This document shows, in pieces, positions 33,731-42,719 of a stretch of DNA of 64,000 bases. The stretch covers positions 1,690,660 through 1,754,659 of the forward strand of contig JAOWCC010000577.1 in the NCBI GenBank assembly GCA_030867875.1, in the 5' to 3' direction. The position numbers and the translations under genes were made by a program. The notes under the pieces are model-generated. The model was not told the DNA's origin. It saw only the letters and a program-made list of their open reading frames with translations, and did no database searches. This stretch comes from Actinernus sp. WN-2022 (Eukaryota; Cnidaria; Anthozoa; Actiniaria; Actinernidae). The stretch's first letter is position 1, and the number at the start of each line of letters is the position of its first letter.

Positions 33731-34478
33731 TGCTTCACACCAAGAAAATGGTTCTAGTACCAGAACAAACTTTGGAAAAATTCCAACAGCGGCAAAAAAT
33801 AACAACGGCACCGCTGACTACCACGCTAACACTGTTGGACCAACAAATGGAACAGATACTCAACAACAAAGAATTGTCAGATGAAGAAAAAACTCGCCAG
33901 TACACCCAAACGCTTCAAAACTACCTCACGTATTACCATCAAAGAAAAGTCGAACCTTTATCCGTGAACGTAGTTCACCCAATACATGAAGAACAAACTG
34001 TCGAAGAGCCAACCGAGAAAAAATCTGAAGTGGACGAACAAATAGAGCAAGACATTATTCGTGGTTTACCGAAAACACTAAAAACCCGTGGAAAGTTATT
34101 GATCGATAAAATCAAGGCAAACCCTAAAATCATGGGGTGGAATTCTAGCGGCCAATTAATTTTCGATGATAAACCCGTGACGGGTTCCCATGTTAGTGAT
34201 TTAGTGGGTGATTTTTTTGCGCGAGCGAAAAGGGTTTGAACCGGTCGGAATGCATGTGTTTGCTCGCGGACTGGCTCAAATGAATGCCCCTGAAGATTTA
34301 ATTAGAAATGAAAAGAGGCGAAGTATGCTTAGAGAGTACAAGAAGAAAAAAGCAGAGGATCAAGATCACAGTCGAATATTACCAACTCCGCCATCTTCCT
34401 CAGCCAAGACCCCAGGACCGATGAGAAGGACTAAATATAGAGCTAATCATCCCGTACGCTGGTTAAATTTTCGATCTT
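33730..34478 (+). pseudogene. Polinton unknown protein, frameshifted near its C-terminus
   Basis: Starts at 33730 overlapping the previous stop by one base. The first 169 codons contain a charged helical region and a conserved-looking block (GLPKTLKTRGKLLIDKIK, then GWNSSGQLIFDDKPV, GSHVSDLVGDFFARAKR). The frame then changes at about 34225-34240 within an A/G run, and the remainder (GMHVFARGLAQMNAP, then a Lys/Arg-rich tail) continues in the next frame to 34478. Unknown function; possibly a minor virion or DNA-associated protein. Confidence 0.65.
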
Positions 34479-34574
34479 GAAAGCTGTAACTAAGAATTAG
34501 TATCGATGAACTAGACTCTTGTATTACTTGTAACTTTATTAATAATAAACAAGTGTTAAACGAATGACAATCAG
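34479..34574. terminator. convergent 3' ends of the two Polinton gene blocks
   Basis: Short AT-rich spacer between the last plus-strand gene and the minus-strand protease. AATAAA at about 34543 and a TTTATTAATAATAAAC run give polyadenylation signals for both directions. Confidence 0.5.
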
Positions 34575-35099
34575 TTATTTTCTACGCTTTGACAGGGATT
34601 CTTGGTGGGTTACAAGCTTTTTACGATAGCGATGAATTACAAAACCAAAATGTTTGATTATGAAGTGATACACCAGTGCATCATTCCTTCTCGTGTTTTT
34701 ACTAAAACGATTTACAATAGTTGACATGCTAATATTTCGGGAACGATTTAATAAGAAATACAAACAATAGTGTCCACACACATTAGAGCTGAGGCTTTGT
34801 AAACATCTATTGTTATAGGTCCATTGTTTGGCGTTGTGTTCTAAAAAATCTTGAAATGCTTGAGTGTAGTCTTGGGGTTTCAGTCCATAAGAGTCCAAAA
34901 ACTCTGCTTTTCTGTCCTTGGTAAAGTAAAATGAAACCCAATGCGATCCGGGTTGTCCACTCGTATCCACGTTGGCTACAAAAGCTGCTGGAAATGAATT
35001 CACTTCTCTTGGTAGTCGGTCTGAAGCGTAAACACCTTGAAAGCTTTTCCTTGTGTAGGAGTCCTTTTGTAATACAGCAGTGATTTGTTTGGTATTCAT
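34575..35099 (-). CDS. Polinton adenain-like cysteine protease
   Basis: 174 residues, ATG at 35099. Adenovirus-type maturation protease of the Ulp1/C5 fold: His in GSHWVSFYF, acidic residue in EFLDSYG, Gln-Cys part in CLQSLSSNVCGHYCLYFLL (catalytic Cys in the VCGHYC motif). It would process virion proteins. Frame intact. It follows the capsid gene with essentially no spacer. Confidence 0.93.
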   Translation of the reverse strand: MNTKQITAVLQKDSYTRKSFQGVYASDRLPREVNSFPAAFVANVDTSGQPGSHWVSFYFTKDRKAEFLDSYGLKPQDYTQAFQDFLEHNAKQWTYNNRCLQSLSSNVCGHYCLYFLLNRSRNISMSTIVNRFSKNTRRNDALVYHFIIKHFGFVIHRYRKKLVTHQESLSKRRK

Positions 35100-37445
35100 T
35101 TAGCTGGTCCAATTAAAATTTACGTTCCTGTTAGCATCGATTTCGATCAAAGAATCAAACTCAGCGTAAATAATACAGTTGGCTGTACTTGGTAGAGGTG
35201 CACCAAACTGAAGACCAAGTCGGAGATTGCCTTGTTTTATAGGTGAGATATGTGGTCCGGCCGAGAGATCTGGACTCAAGTCGAAGGAGTGAGGCGCGAT
35301 ATTGCAGAATATACAGTATATAGATATAGGGTATATATATATAGTGTATATATATACAGAATATACTGTATATATTGTATACATATACAGATATATATTA
35401 CATGAGTATATTCTGTATATTCCCCAGTTATATATATACACTATATACACACTATATGTATAAAGTGTATATAGTGTACATAGTGTATATTCAGGCATCA
35501 CCTTGTAAAGAACGACAGAGTATATTCTGTATATAGTGTATATAGTGTATATATATACACTATATACACACTGTATATGTATAAAGTGTATATAGTGTAT
35601 ATAGTGTATATTCAGGCTGAATATACACTATATACACTATATACACTTTATACATATACAGTGTGTATATAGTGTATATATATACACTATATACACTATA
35701 TACAGAATATACTCTGTCGTTCAGGCATCACCTTGTAAAGAACGACAGAGTATATTCTGTATATAGTGTATATAGTGTATATATATACACTATATACACA
35801 CTGTATATGTATAAAGTGTATATAGTGTATATTCAGCCTGAATATACACTATATACACTATATACACTTTATACATATACAGTGTGTATATAGTGTATAT
35901 AGTGTATATATATACACTATATACACACTGTATATGTATAAAGTGTATATAGTGTATATAGTGTATATTCAGGCATCACCTTGTAAAGAACGACAGAGTA
36001 TATTCTGTATATAGTGTATATAGTGTATATATATACACTATATACACACTGTATATGTATAAAGTGTATATAGTGTATATTCAGCCTGAATATACACTAT
36101 ATACATGTACACTATATACACTTTATACATATACAGTGTGTATATAGTGTATATATCTACACTATATACACTATATACAGAATAGACATATACAAATATA
36201 AAGTGTATATTTTTATTTCTATACAGTAGTGTATATTTATACAGAATATACATGGAAATATACAATGGTATATTCTGTATATTCTGCAATATCGCGCCTT
36301 AGTGAGTCGAAGGCATACAATGTATAACCATTGGCATAATCTTGTCGGCTAATCTGATTGCCTTGGTTGTGAAACAGGGTTCCCGTTCCCAGGAACAGAC
36401 TCATATACCCCGTCAGATATTGCTGTTCGTCAAAGTTTAACTGTAGCGCTTTCATAGGAGTAGATTCTCCGTTGATGTAGACACCGACTTGTGCGGCTTT
36501 GAAATGTTGAAAGTGGAACGGATTCTTTTTATAGGCTCCGTTAAAGGCGGTATTTTCTACTAGACCCAGGACGATTCGTTTAGGGGTTTGGCCAAGAAAA
36601 ATATCATCTGGGGCGAAGGACATTTGACCACTGGGGATCGACATCACTTTGCATTCTACTCGGCGAATAGGATAGAGGGCCGGTGAGTGTCGTAGGGCTG
36701 CTGCGTGACCGAGGAAGGTATCATTGTAAACTTTCACTTTACGAATATACAAGATGGATTGTAAAATAACCACCTTGTAGTCTGCTCCGTCTGTGGGGGA
36801 TACGAGGCAAAAGGCATTTTTACTTCGATTCAGTCTAAGGCGGATCGTCACTCCATTGAGCAGTAAACGGTCTTGAAAAAATAGATCGGAGTGCAAAGGC
36901 CCAATCATTTCAAGGGTAGAACTGCCTTTAATAAAGTCATAGCGACTACGTAAACCCTCATTCCTATGAGCTGCCACGGCTAAAGGGTCCACGCTGTCCA
37001 TCTTTCCTGGAGTGTCTTTGTAGAACAGTTCTGCAGTCAGCTGTGAGTCCTTGGCATCAGACCCGTAGGTCAAAAGCGAACTAAGGAATGCTCTGTAAGC
37101 ATTCGTGTTGGTGGAGGAGGATATCAGCTTGTCATTTAAACTGACATCGATTTGACTAAACAGAGCTTGCAAAAATAGGTTTACGGGCCCAACTTTATCA
37201 TCATCTACCAGATTATCCCCGTTGGCTTTGGTTACTTTTACTTTGTGGTACTGCCATGCTTGCCTCAAATCGGCGTATTCTTCCCCGCTGCCTGATACAT
37301 TGAATTCGATCGGGCCAGAATCGGTAATATTGGACACAGGAAAATACTCAATCCATTGTCCGCGCTCTATGGCTGTTTGAACACTAGGAGCTAAGAATAA
37401 ATCCAACTCAGATTTGCTACATTCTCCAGATCTAGGGTGAACCAT
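35100..37445 (-). pseudogene. Polinton major capsid protein (double jelly roll), split by an insertion
   Basis: ATG at 37445 (MVHPRSGECSKSELDLFL). The main part reads WIEYFPVSN, FSQIDVSLNDKLI, HSDLFFQDRLLLNGV, LRLNRSKNAFCL and similar strands typical of Polinton capsid proteins. The frame stops matching at 36314 where a 1017-bp palindromic element begins. The C-terminal segment (QGNLRLGLQFGAPL to NFNWTS) lies at 35278-35100. Without the insert and one copy of its 9-bp target duplication, the frame length is exactly 440 codons, so the gene was intact when it was hit. Confidence 0.93.
35288..36304. mobile_element. palindrome-rich non-autonomous transposon inside the capsid gene
   Basis: 1017 bp. 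Ends are inverted: GAGGCGCGATATTGCAGAAT at the left and its complement with CGCGCCTTAGTG at the right. Flanked by the 9-bp direct repeat AGTCGAAGG (35279-35287 and 36305-36313). The interior is a set of nested TATATAGTGTATA palindromes with three same-strand copies of GGCATCACCTTGTAAAGAAC (35494, 35725 and 35973). The 9-bp duplication suggests a Mutator-like element; the family is not proven. ORFs such as YTLYTLYT are repeat translations. Confidence 0.88.
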
Positions 37446-37447
37446 CT

Positions 37448-37897
37448 TTATGAGAATATAAAGTGCTTCGATATCTTTCTCTTCTTTGCTGGAGATGTGG
37501 TCTGTTTGGTGGTTGAACGTGAACTGGTTTGTTTTGTCTGTGCTTTCCGTTTTCTAGGTTTTCGTCCTCCACCAGATTGGGCTCCCGTTGCCTTCTGGGA
37601 AGTAGTTTTATCCACAACAGCTCTCCCTACTTCTTTAGCTCTTCTCGCTAGAGAGTCTTTCATGTGCTCTCCATTCATAACGTCTTGCGCTACACCAAGA
37701 CCCCCTTTCAACGCCTGGCGACCGACAGCTTTTACTCCCGTAGTAATATGTGGCATAGCCCAACGAAAAAGGCCTTTGAGCATCGATCCAAGGCCATAAC
37801 CGTGTTGACTTGGACTACCGTGAAAGGCGGGTAAATTTCCGCCTTTCTGCTGTGCTTGATGCATATAATAATTTTTGTAGTACTCGTAGTTTGGCAT
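37448..37897 (-). CDS. Polinton pVI/pX-like basic virion protein
   Basis: 149 residues, ATG at 37897 (MPNYEYYKNYYMHQAQQ). Contains GGNLPAFHG, then HGYGLGSMLKGLFRWAMPH, an amphipathic glycine-rich segment common to Polinton proteins compared with adenovirus minor core or cement proteins. A Lys/Arg/Ser/Thr-rich tail (PAKKRK) follows. Likely a minor virion or DNA-binding component (inference). Two bases separate it from the penton stop and from the capsid ATG, so the three form a tight block. Confidence 0.75.
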   Translation of the reverse strand: MPNYEYYKNYYMHQAQQKGGNLPAFHGSPSQHGYGLGSMLKGLFRWAMPHITTGVKAVGRQALKGGLGVAQDVMNGEHMKDSLARRAKEVGRAVVDKTTSQKATGAQSGGGRKPRKRKAQTKQTSSRSTTKQTTSPAKKRKISKHFIFS

Positions 37898-37899
37898 TG

Positions 37900-38664
37900 T
37901 CAATGAAAATATGGAGAGGCTCGCCTAAAATGCAGTGTCACCAACACTCTCCCGGACTCAAATGGCACTTTTTCACCTGTGTCGCGCTTTATATTCACTT
38001 CAATGCTCTCGAATTGCTTTCTGCTGACTGGTAAATACTGAGGGCTCAAGAATGTCTTACTGATCCGTTCTCCATCTTTTCCTTCGACAGGAATGATTCG
38101 CAGCAAAGGCACTTGAGAATCGCCGACCAACTGAGATTGCACGATATCACAGTATGCATAAAGGTTGTGAAAGCCATGTTCCAAATCTACCTCTCTTTCA
38201 GCTTTTGTGGTTTTGAAGTACCTTGTGTCCTGTTTGAATCCCAGCATAATTCCTATTTCATTGAAAATAATGCCGATGTTGTTGGAAGTATGAAAGGTGA
38301 CTTTGCGCAATAACTTGTCATAAGTCAATCTCACAGTCCTGAACTTAGGATCTGCCTTCTGAATTTCGTTGTTGATGGCTTGGATGACTTTTTCAACAGA
38401 GGGGTAATGTCCAGGAGGAACGATGCATATAGCCGGATTGTGAACCTGAACAGTGGTGTCATACAAATAGAAACGGTTCCAAAAGTTTTGTTGAATATTA
38501 TTCCAGGAATGACGGTATTGGATTTCTGTTAAAGCGACCTCCCACTCACCAGAAAGTTGAATGGATTGAGGGAGATGTATTCGGTATTCTGATAAAGTAT
38601 TCGAGGGAAATACATCCATACTACTGTTAGACGGGAGCCACAAATAAAACTGTGTGTTCTCCAT
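37900..38664 (-). CDS. Polinton penton (minor capsid) protein
   Basis: 254 residues starting MENTQFYLWLPSN at 38664. Carries the N-terminal pattern SNTLSEYRIHLPQSIQLSGEW-like and EVALTEIQY typical of Polinton penton-type single jelly-roll proteins, then SVEKVIQAINNEI and an ending VTLHFRR. Frame intact. Would occupy capsid vertices. Confidence 0.88.
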   Translation of the reverse strand: MENTQFYLWLPSNSSMDVFPSNTLSEYRIHLPQSIQLSGEWEVALTEIQYRHSWNNIQQNFWNRFYLYDTTVQVHNPAICIVPPGHYPSVEKVIQAINNEIQKADPKFRTVRLTYDKLLRKVTFHTSNNIGIIFNEIGIMLGFKQDTRYFKTTKAEREVDLEHGFHNLYAYCDIVQSQLVGDSQVPLLRIIPVEGKDGERISKTFLSPQYLPVSRKQFESIEVNIKRDTGEKVPFESGRVLVTLHFRRASPYFH

Positions 38665-38772
38665 GGTGGTAAAACACAAATGACGAGCGGGGCGGGAAAC
38701 GAGTCAATTTATAAGTCCTATACACAGACAATGGTTTTCTTTATTAATTTATTAAAACGATCGGCTATCTAA
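38665..38772 (-). promoter_or_regulatory. short intergenic region before the penton gene
   Basis: About 100 bases with ATTTATAAG on the minus-strand side upstream of the penton ATG and AATAAATTAATAAAG-like signals that could end the integrase transcript. No ORF. Confidence 0.4.
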
Positions 38773-39843
38773 TTACAAGTATTTTATATCCCTTTCATCT
38801 TCCCAAGAATTAAAACTCTCGGGATACCCTTTCCACTGGACAAGGTATTCAATCCTGCCTTTCCGTTTACGCTTTTTTAAGACTTTTTCTACCCGGTAGA
38901 AATCATCTTGCTTTTCGACTCTCTGTAACTCGGCTTCGTAAAATGTTCCTTCTAAAAGTTCTCCGTGATAGTCCTTTAAACGATAGACAGGTGGATGTCT
39001 TGGTATTCTTTCAGATATGGTAAATATCTCTTCGGTCCAGTTTGGAAGATAGCCTTTTTCAAAGGTCCGTTTGACCTTACTCATTCGGACTTGGTCTCCA
39101 ACTTGAAACTTATAGCGTACAAGTTTTACAGGGGATCCATATAATCTATACCAGACAGTTTGTTCGTTTCCCTTATTGACCTCGCTAGGTTTCATCCCGA
39201 TACTTCGATGAAAGGCGTGGTTATAAGATTTAAGAAGTTTTGGAAGCACATCTACATAGTTCAAAGTGTTTTTGTAGGTAAAATATTTCCACATATGAGT
39301 CTTGAATGTTCTGTTGAATCGCTCTACGACAGACGCTTTTGTTTTATCATCGTGCGTGGTGAAAAATCCAACATCGTTTTCTCTTAAAAACTTCAGGAAT
39401 TCTCGGTTAAGGAACTCGGTTCCTTTGTCCGTCTGTAGCTTGAGAGGTTTTCTTCCTGATTTGAAAATTTTGCGAAATGCCTCGATGATTTCTTTCCCAG
39501 TCTTGGTTTTCAGGGGAACAGCCCACGCGACCTTGCTAAAGACATCAATGCACATAAGCAAATATTTGTATCCGTTGTTATATTTGCTGAGAGAACTCAA
39601 GTCCACAAGATCCGCTTGGAATTGGCTGTTGAGACCGCTTACAATGACTCTGTTCCGCCCATAATGTCGACGCGCGGGTTTGTGTAAAGTGTACACATCT
39701 TGCTTTCTCAACCAGGCCTGCACTTGTTTACGGGTGATTTTCTTGAGTCCTCTTTCTTTGGCAGCACGGTAAACAGCATCGATACCACGAAAACTGCCTT
39801 CGTTCTCGGGATCGTAATATATCTTCTCCAGTTCTTTGTCCAT
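38773..39843 (-). CDS. Polinton integrase (DDE, rve) with C-terminal chromodomain
   Basis: 356 residues from ATG 39843 (MDKELEKIYYDPENEGSF). N-terminal helix-turn-helix part with GLKKITRKQVQAWLRKQD. Catalytic core FQADLVDLS (first Asp), LQTDKGTEF (second Asp) and KASVVERFNRTFK (Glu). A C-terminal chromodomain (FYRVEKVL ... EYLVQWKGYPESFNSWE) may direct insertion to marked chromatin. Frame intact. Open sequence upstream of the ATG lacks another ATG. Confidence 0.95.
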   Translation of the reverse strand: MDKELEKIYYDPENEGSFRGIDAVYRAAKERGLKKITRKQVQAWLRKQDVYTLHKPARRHYGRNRVIVSGLNSQFQADLVDLSSLSKYNNGYKYLLMCIDVFSKVAWAVPLKTKTGKEIIEAFRKIFKSGRKPLKLQTDKGTEFLNREFLKFLRENDVGFFTTHDDKTKASVVERFNRTFKTHMWKYFTYKNTLNYVDVLPKLLKSYNHAFHRSIGMKPSEVNKGNEQTVWYRLYGSPVKLVRYKFQVGDQVRMSKVKRTFEKGYLPNWTEEIFTISERIPRHPPVYRLKDYHGELLEGTFYEAELQRVEKQDDFYRVEKVLKKRKRKGRIEYLVQWKGYPESFNSWEDERDIKYL

Positions 39844-40017
39844 CACAAAATTCAGAATTTTGCACAATAATTTTACCTCCACAGCAGGCCAAAATACAAC
39901 GCACTCGACTGAAAACACGTTCTAGTCCTACTTGTAAGGATGGTGGGAAACAACCCATTGTGTTGTTGGCTTAACGGTCAAGTTAGAAGTGATGTAGAAT
40001 GTCAATGATTCTCTCTT
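39844..40017. other. spacer between integrase and small ORF
   Basis: No supported ORF. A short open frame runs in from upstream of the integrase ATG but uses no ATG. Confidence 0.4.
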
Positions 40018-40302
40018 TTATAGAATCTCTAAGAAATGTGGATGATGTTGGAGCATGTGTAGAAACAATTCACCCCATTCCTCCTCGGATAGCTCCATTT
40101 CTTTAGCAAAGCGTAGAAAGGTTAATAGACGACCGATATTCACCTCAATTTCAACTGCTGGAAGCACATTCATAGCAATCTCTAATCGGGATATTTGAGT
40201 ATAATCTCCAATGAGATCAAACCAATTTACATTTCCAAAGTCTGTTTGTTCTGCTACACTTCTCAGCAGGGTAAAGCGAGCTACTGCTTTAGTCGAGGCC
40301 AT
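40018..40302 (-). CDS. small Polinton protein, unknown
   Basis: 94 residues, ATG at 40302 (MASTKAVARFTLLRSV). Mostly helical and acidic in the second half (AKEMELSEEEWGELFLHMLQ). No family recognised. It lies between the integrase and the PC4-like gene on the same strand and is intact. Confidence 0.6.
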   Translation of the reverse strand: MASTKAVARFTLLRSVAEQTDFGNVNWFDLIGDYTQISRLEIAMNVLPAVEIEVNIGRLLTFLRFAKEMELSEEEWGELFLHMLQHHPHFLEIL

Positions 40303-40429
40303 GTCGAAATGATTCGTATAAAGTGTATTTGTTAGTACTTATTAAGAAATATTTACATAAATACAATACCTTAATTAATACAAAGACACAATTCAGTATC
40401 ACATCATGGCTTTATTTTACATAGCATTT

Positions 40430-40963
40430 CTAAAAGAGACTTGACTGCCAAGCGCCGTTACAAGTATTACAAATAGTTCTATAGTAACACAGAGTTCTCT
40501 TGCATACTGAGCACTGTTTGAGCTGAGTCAAAGGTGGCTTTCCTCCAAACGTAACACTGGGTACTGACTGTTCTTCAACATCTCCCGGTTCAGTCGTCAT
40601 TGAGGAGGTATCTTGCTCTTCTACTGCTGTGGTCTTCAGGATAGCATTTTGTCTCTGAAGTGTTGGCCGAAAAACTTCTTCTGGTTCATCGGATATTTCA
40701 GTCTGTCGTGGATTCCTGCGATCAAAGGCTTCATAGTCGGGGTCTTCTGGGTTTTCGGATATGGTTTCAATAAGATCGTCTAGTTCATTCATAATGTCTT
40801 TGAGGTTGATCCACTCGTCGACTGTCAAAGCAATTCCCTCTTTGGTGGGAAATTTCTTGTTTTGCCCTTGAATGTACTTTCGAATGTGAATTCTCATCTT
40901 GCCGTGGAAAATGTTAGCGCTGGCATGATAACCTCGAGATCCTAGCTTGTAGATCACTTCCAT
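40430..40963 (-). CDS. PC4/Sub1-like single-strand DNA-binding domain with C-terminal zinc ribbon
   Basis: 177 residues from ATG 40963. Residues about 10-65 match the PC4 coactivator pattern: HGKMRIHIRKYI, FPTKEGIALTVDEWINLKDI, MNELDDLI. An acidic/Ser-Thr linker follows, then CSVCKRTLCYYRTICNTC near the C-terminus, a four-cysteine ribbon. PC4 proteins bind single-stranded DNA and act in transcription or replication; in this element it could aid replication (inference). It has its own TATAAAA at 41056-41050 just inside the right terminal repeat. Its leader resembles the PolB leader at the other end. Confidence 0.8.
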   Translation of the reverse strand: MEVIYKLGSRGYHASANIFHGKMRIHIRKYIQGQNKKFPTKEGIALTVDEWINLKDIMNELDDLIETISENPEDPDYEAFDRRNPRQTEISDEPEEVFRPTLQRQNAILKTTAVEEQDTSSMTTEPGDVEEQSVPSVTFGGKPPLTQLKQCSVCKRTLCYYRTICNTCNGAWQSSLF

Positions 40964-41049
40964 CTTGTTCACTTCTCAATTTCGAATAGGTCGATGAATA
41001 TCTTGTTCAAGGCTTTGGGTTGTACTGATTCAGGGCCGATCGCTTCTGG

Positions 41050-41056
41050 TTTTATA
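41050..41056 (-). promoter_or_regulatory. TATA box for the PC4-like gene
   Basis: TATAAAA on the minus strand about 90 bases before the ATG, at the inner edge of the right terminal inverted repeat. Confidence 0.6.
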
Positions 41057-41420
41057 GAGGACCCCAAACAATAGGCTTTGCCCAAACATGCCCGAATAGA
41101 TCGATGACCTCATTCACAGAAATAATTGTTATTCATGAGCGCGCCGTATTTTATTCATGAGCTCACCACTTTATTCATGAGCTCACCACTTTATTCATGA
41201 GCTCACCACTTTATTCATGCGGAAAGACAATAGAACACCCTAAAAATTAGCATAACACCCTAAAAAAAAGGCGTACGCCCTAATTAATTTATGCATGACC
41301 TAAGACAATAGGACCGTGACGTCATTGAATTAATGAGAGCGCCTCAAAAATTAGCATAGCGCCTCAAAAATTAGCATAGCGCCTCAAAAAGGGGGGTAAT
41401 TCGCCTCTCTTCCCACTACT
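41057..41420 (-). repeat. right terminal inverted repeat of the Polinton
   Basis: Inverted copy of the left end, ending CTTCCCACTACT at 41420. Has two GGCGCTATGCTAATTTTTGA units rather than three, TGACGTCA at 41317-41324, and three GTGGTGAGCTCATGAATAAA repeats (one more than the left end). Confidence 0.93.
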
Positions 41421-41737
41421 TATGGTCTATAAATCGCTAAATGGCCTAGCGCCTGAATATCTTTGTTCAAAGTTTGCTGACCGTAGTAGCGTTTCGAGCT
41501 ATTCTTTAAGGGACACCGAGGCCAAACTAGATATTCCTCTGCCCCGCACCAATTTTCTAAAGAACAGTTTCAGTTATAGTGGTGCGGTACTTTGGAATAG
41601 CTTACCTGTCGAGCTGCGGCAAGCAAACTCTCTCACTCGTTTTAATCTCACTGCAGCGATTTCTTTAACGCCGCCTCCCGGTTAGCTCAGTGGTTAAGCC
41701 CCGGTCTGTTGTGCGGGAGGTCGCGTGTTCAAACCCC

Positions 41738-41778
<41 letters not shown>

Positions 41779-41954
41779 GGTGCTTCCTTTGTGAAACAAA
41801 TACAAACGGTTAGACCTTCGCGTCTTCTCGGATAAGGACGTAAAATCGTAGGTCTCCCGTCGGCCTCAAGTTTATCAGTCTCACTAGACTGTCACGAGTT
41901 ACTGACGTTAAATAAAGTAGCTTTACTTTACATTTTAACAATTAATAAATTTCA

Positions 41955-41985
<31 letters not shown>

Positions 41986-42215
41986 TCTCTATTTCATTCA
42001 TATTTTTTTTCATAGTTAATATTAGTTAGATAATTACAGTTATTGTATAGTTAGATATTAGTTAGGTGCATGCGTTATTCAAATTATTATATATTAACAT
42101 TGTATACGTACTGATTAGATATTTTAACTATTCCTACTTTTATAATGTAATCGAAGGCCTGATGTTTTAACCGTGTATAAATAAAGTTCTTACTTACTTA
42201 CTTACTTACTTACCC
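41421..42215 (+). pseudogene. CR1-like LINE, 3' part, after the Polinton
   Basis: Continues the LINE ORF: MVYKSLNGLAPEYL, SYSLRDTEAKLDIPLPRTNFLKNS, GAVLWNSLPVELR, up to about 41665 where a SINE interrupts. The 3' untranslated region resumes after about 41940 and ends GTATAAATAAAG followed by a (TTAC)n tail at 42180-42212. The tail type fits CR1/L2-like LINEs. Confidence 0.85.
41671..41938 (+). mobile_element. tRNA-derived SINE inserted in the LINE
   Basis: Pol III box A TTAGCTCAGTGG (about 41682) and box B GTGTTCAAACCCC (about 41726) in a tRNA-like head, then a unique body and an end at AATAAAGTAGCTTTACTTTAC. About 265 bp. Confidence 0.85.
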
Positions 42216-42719
42216 TTTCCCCATTCTCCCTCCCCCCCCCCCAAAAAAAAAATCCCAAAAACATTGTAGGCCTGCAAACATTTTATTTACTTGGGCTGCC
42301 TGTGGGTTACCCTGACGGGAAGCACTTGAACCGTTTGGCGCCCACACCGCGGCAAAATGTTATGCGCATGCGTATATGCTATTTCTTGTCGGCGCGCGGC
42401 CGTCCCCAGTTTCCCGCGAAAACTGAAATGAAACAATAGGCACATACCCGTGATTTTAAAATTTCTGCTTATAAGTATCCATTTGTGAACTGTTTTGTCA
42501 AAAAATAAGAAAACTACTTAAAAGCTAAGCCTAAGACTTTAACAGGTTGAAGTTTTCTTAATTTGTAATTCACTGTGAGTTTACTAAGTTATAAAATTAT
42601 TTACGATAGCAGAGCCTTCGTTCTTTTGGCCAGCGGAGCATACCGTTTTGCCGCGGTGTGTTTGGCGCCAAACTTGACTATCTATTAAGGATTGGAAACT
42701 AGTATTTCAAACAAACAAA
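42216..42719. promoter_or_regulatory. possible host promoter region
   Basis: Follows the LINE tail. Contains a CpG-containing part (GCGCATGCG, GGCGCGCGGCC, GCCGCGG near 42350-42420 and 42650), unlike the AT-rich surroundings, and leads into the candidate exon at 42720. Confidence 0.35.

Larger units (their letters stand above)
24580..41420. mobile_element. full-length Polinton/Maverick element, 16.8 kb
   Basis: Flanked by the 6-bp target duplication TATGGT (24574-24579 and 41421-41426), the length known for Polintons. Ends are inverted copies beginning AGTAGTGGGAAGAGAGGCGA, homologous for about 360 bp. Carries the hallmark set: protein-primed PolB, FtsK/HerA-type packaging ATPase, adenain-type protease, major capsid protein, penton, and a retroviral-type integrase with chromodomain. 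It also holds several small proteins and a PC4-like gene. Two gene blocks converge at about 34.5 kb. It sits inside a CR1-like LINE ORF. Several genes are broken, so the copy is probably non-autonomous. Confidence 0.97.

Noticed and set aside
35494..36000. Regularly spaced repeats suggesting a CRISPR-like array
   Set aside because: Eukaryotic context, spacers are themselves the same palindromic repeat, no cas genes; it is a transposon interior.
35100..36289. ORFs made of YTLYTLYT or VYSVYIYTIY repeats
   Set aside because: Frames through the TATATAGTGTATA palindromes of the transposon in the capsid gene, apart from the true capsid C-terminal part.
39844..39918. N-terminal extension of the integrase
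   Set aside because: The open frame upstream has no ATG; the ATG at 39843 gives the expected start and length.
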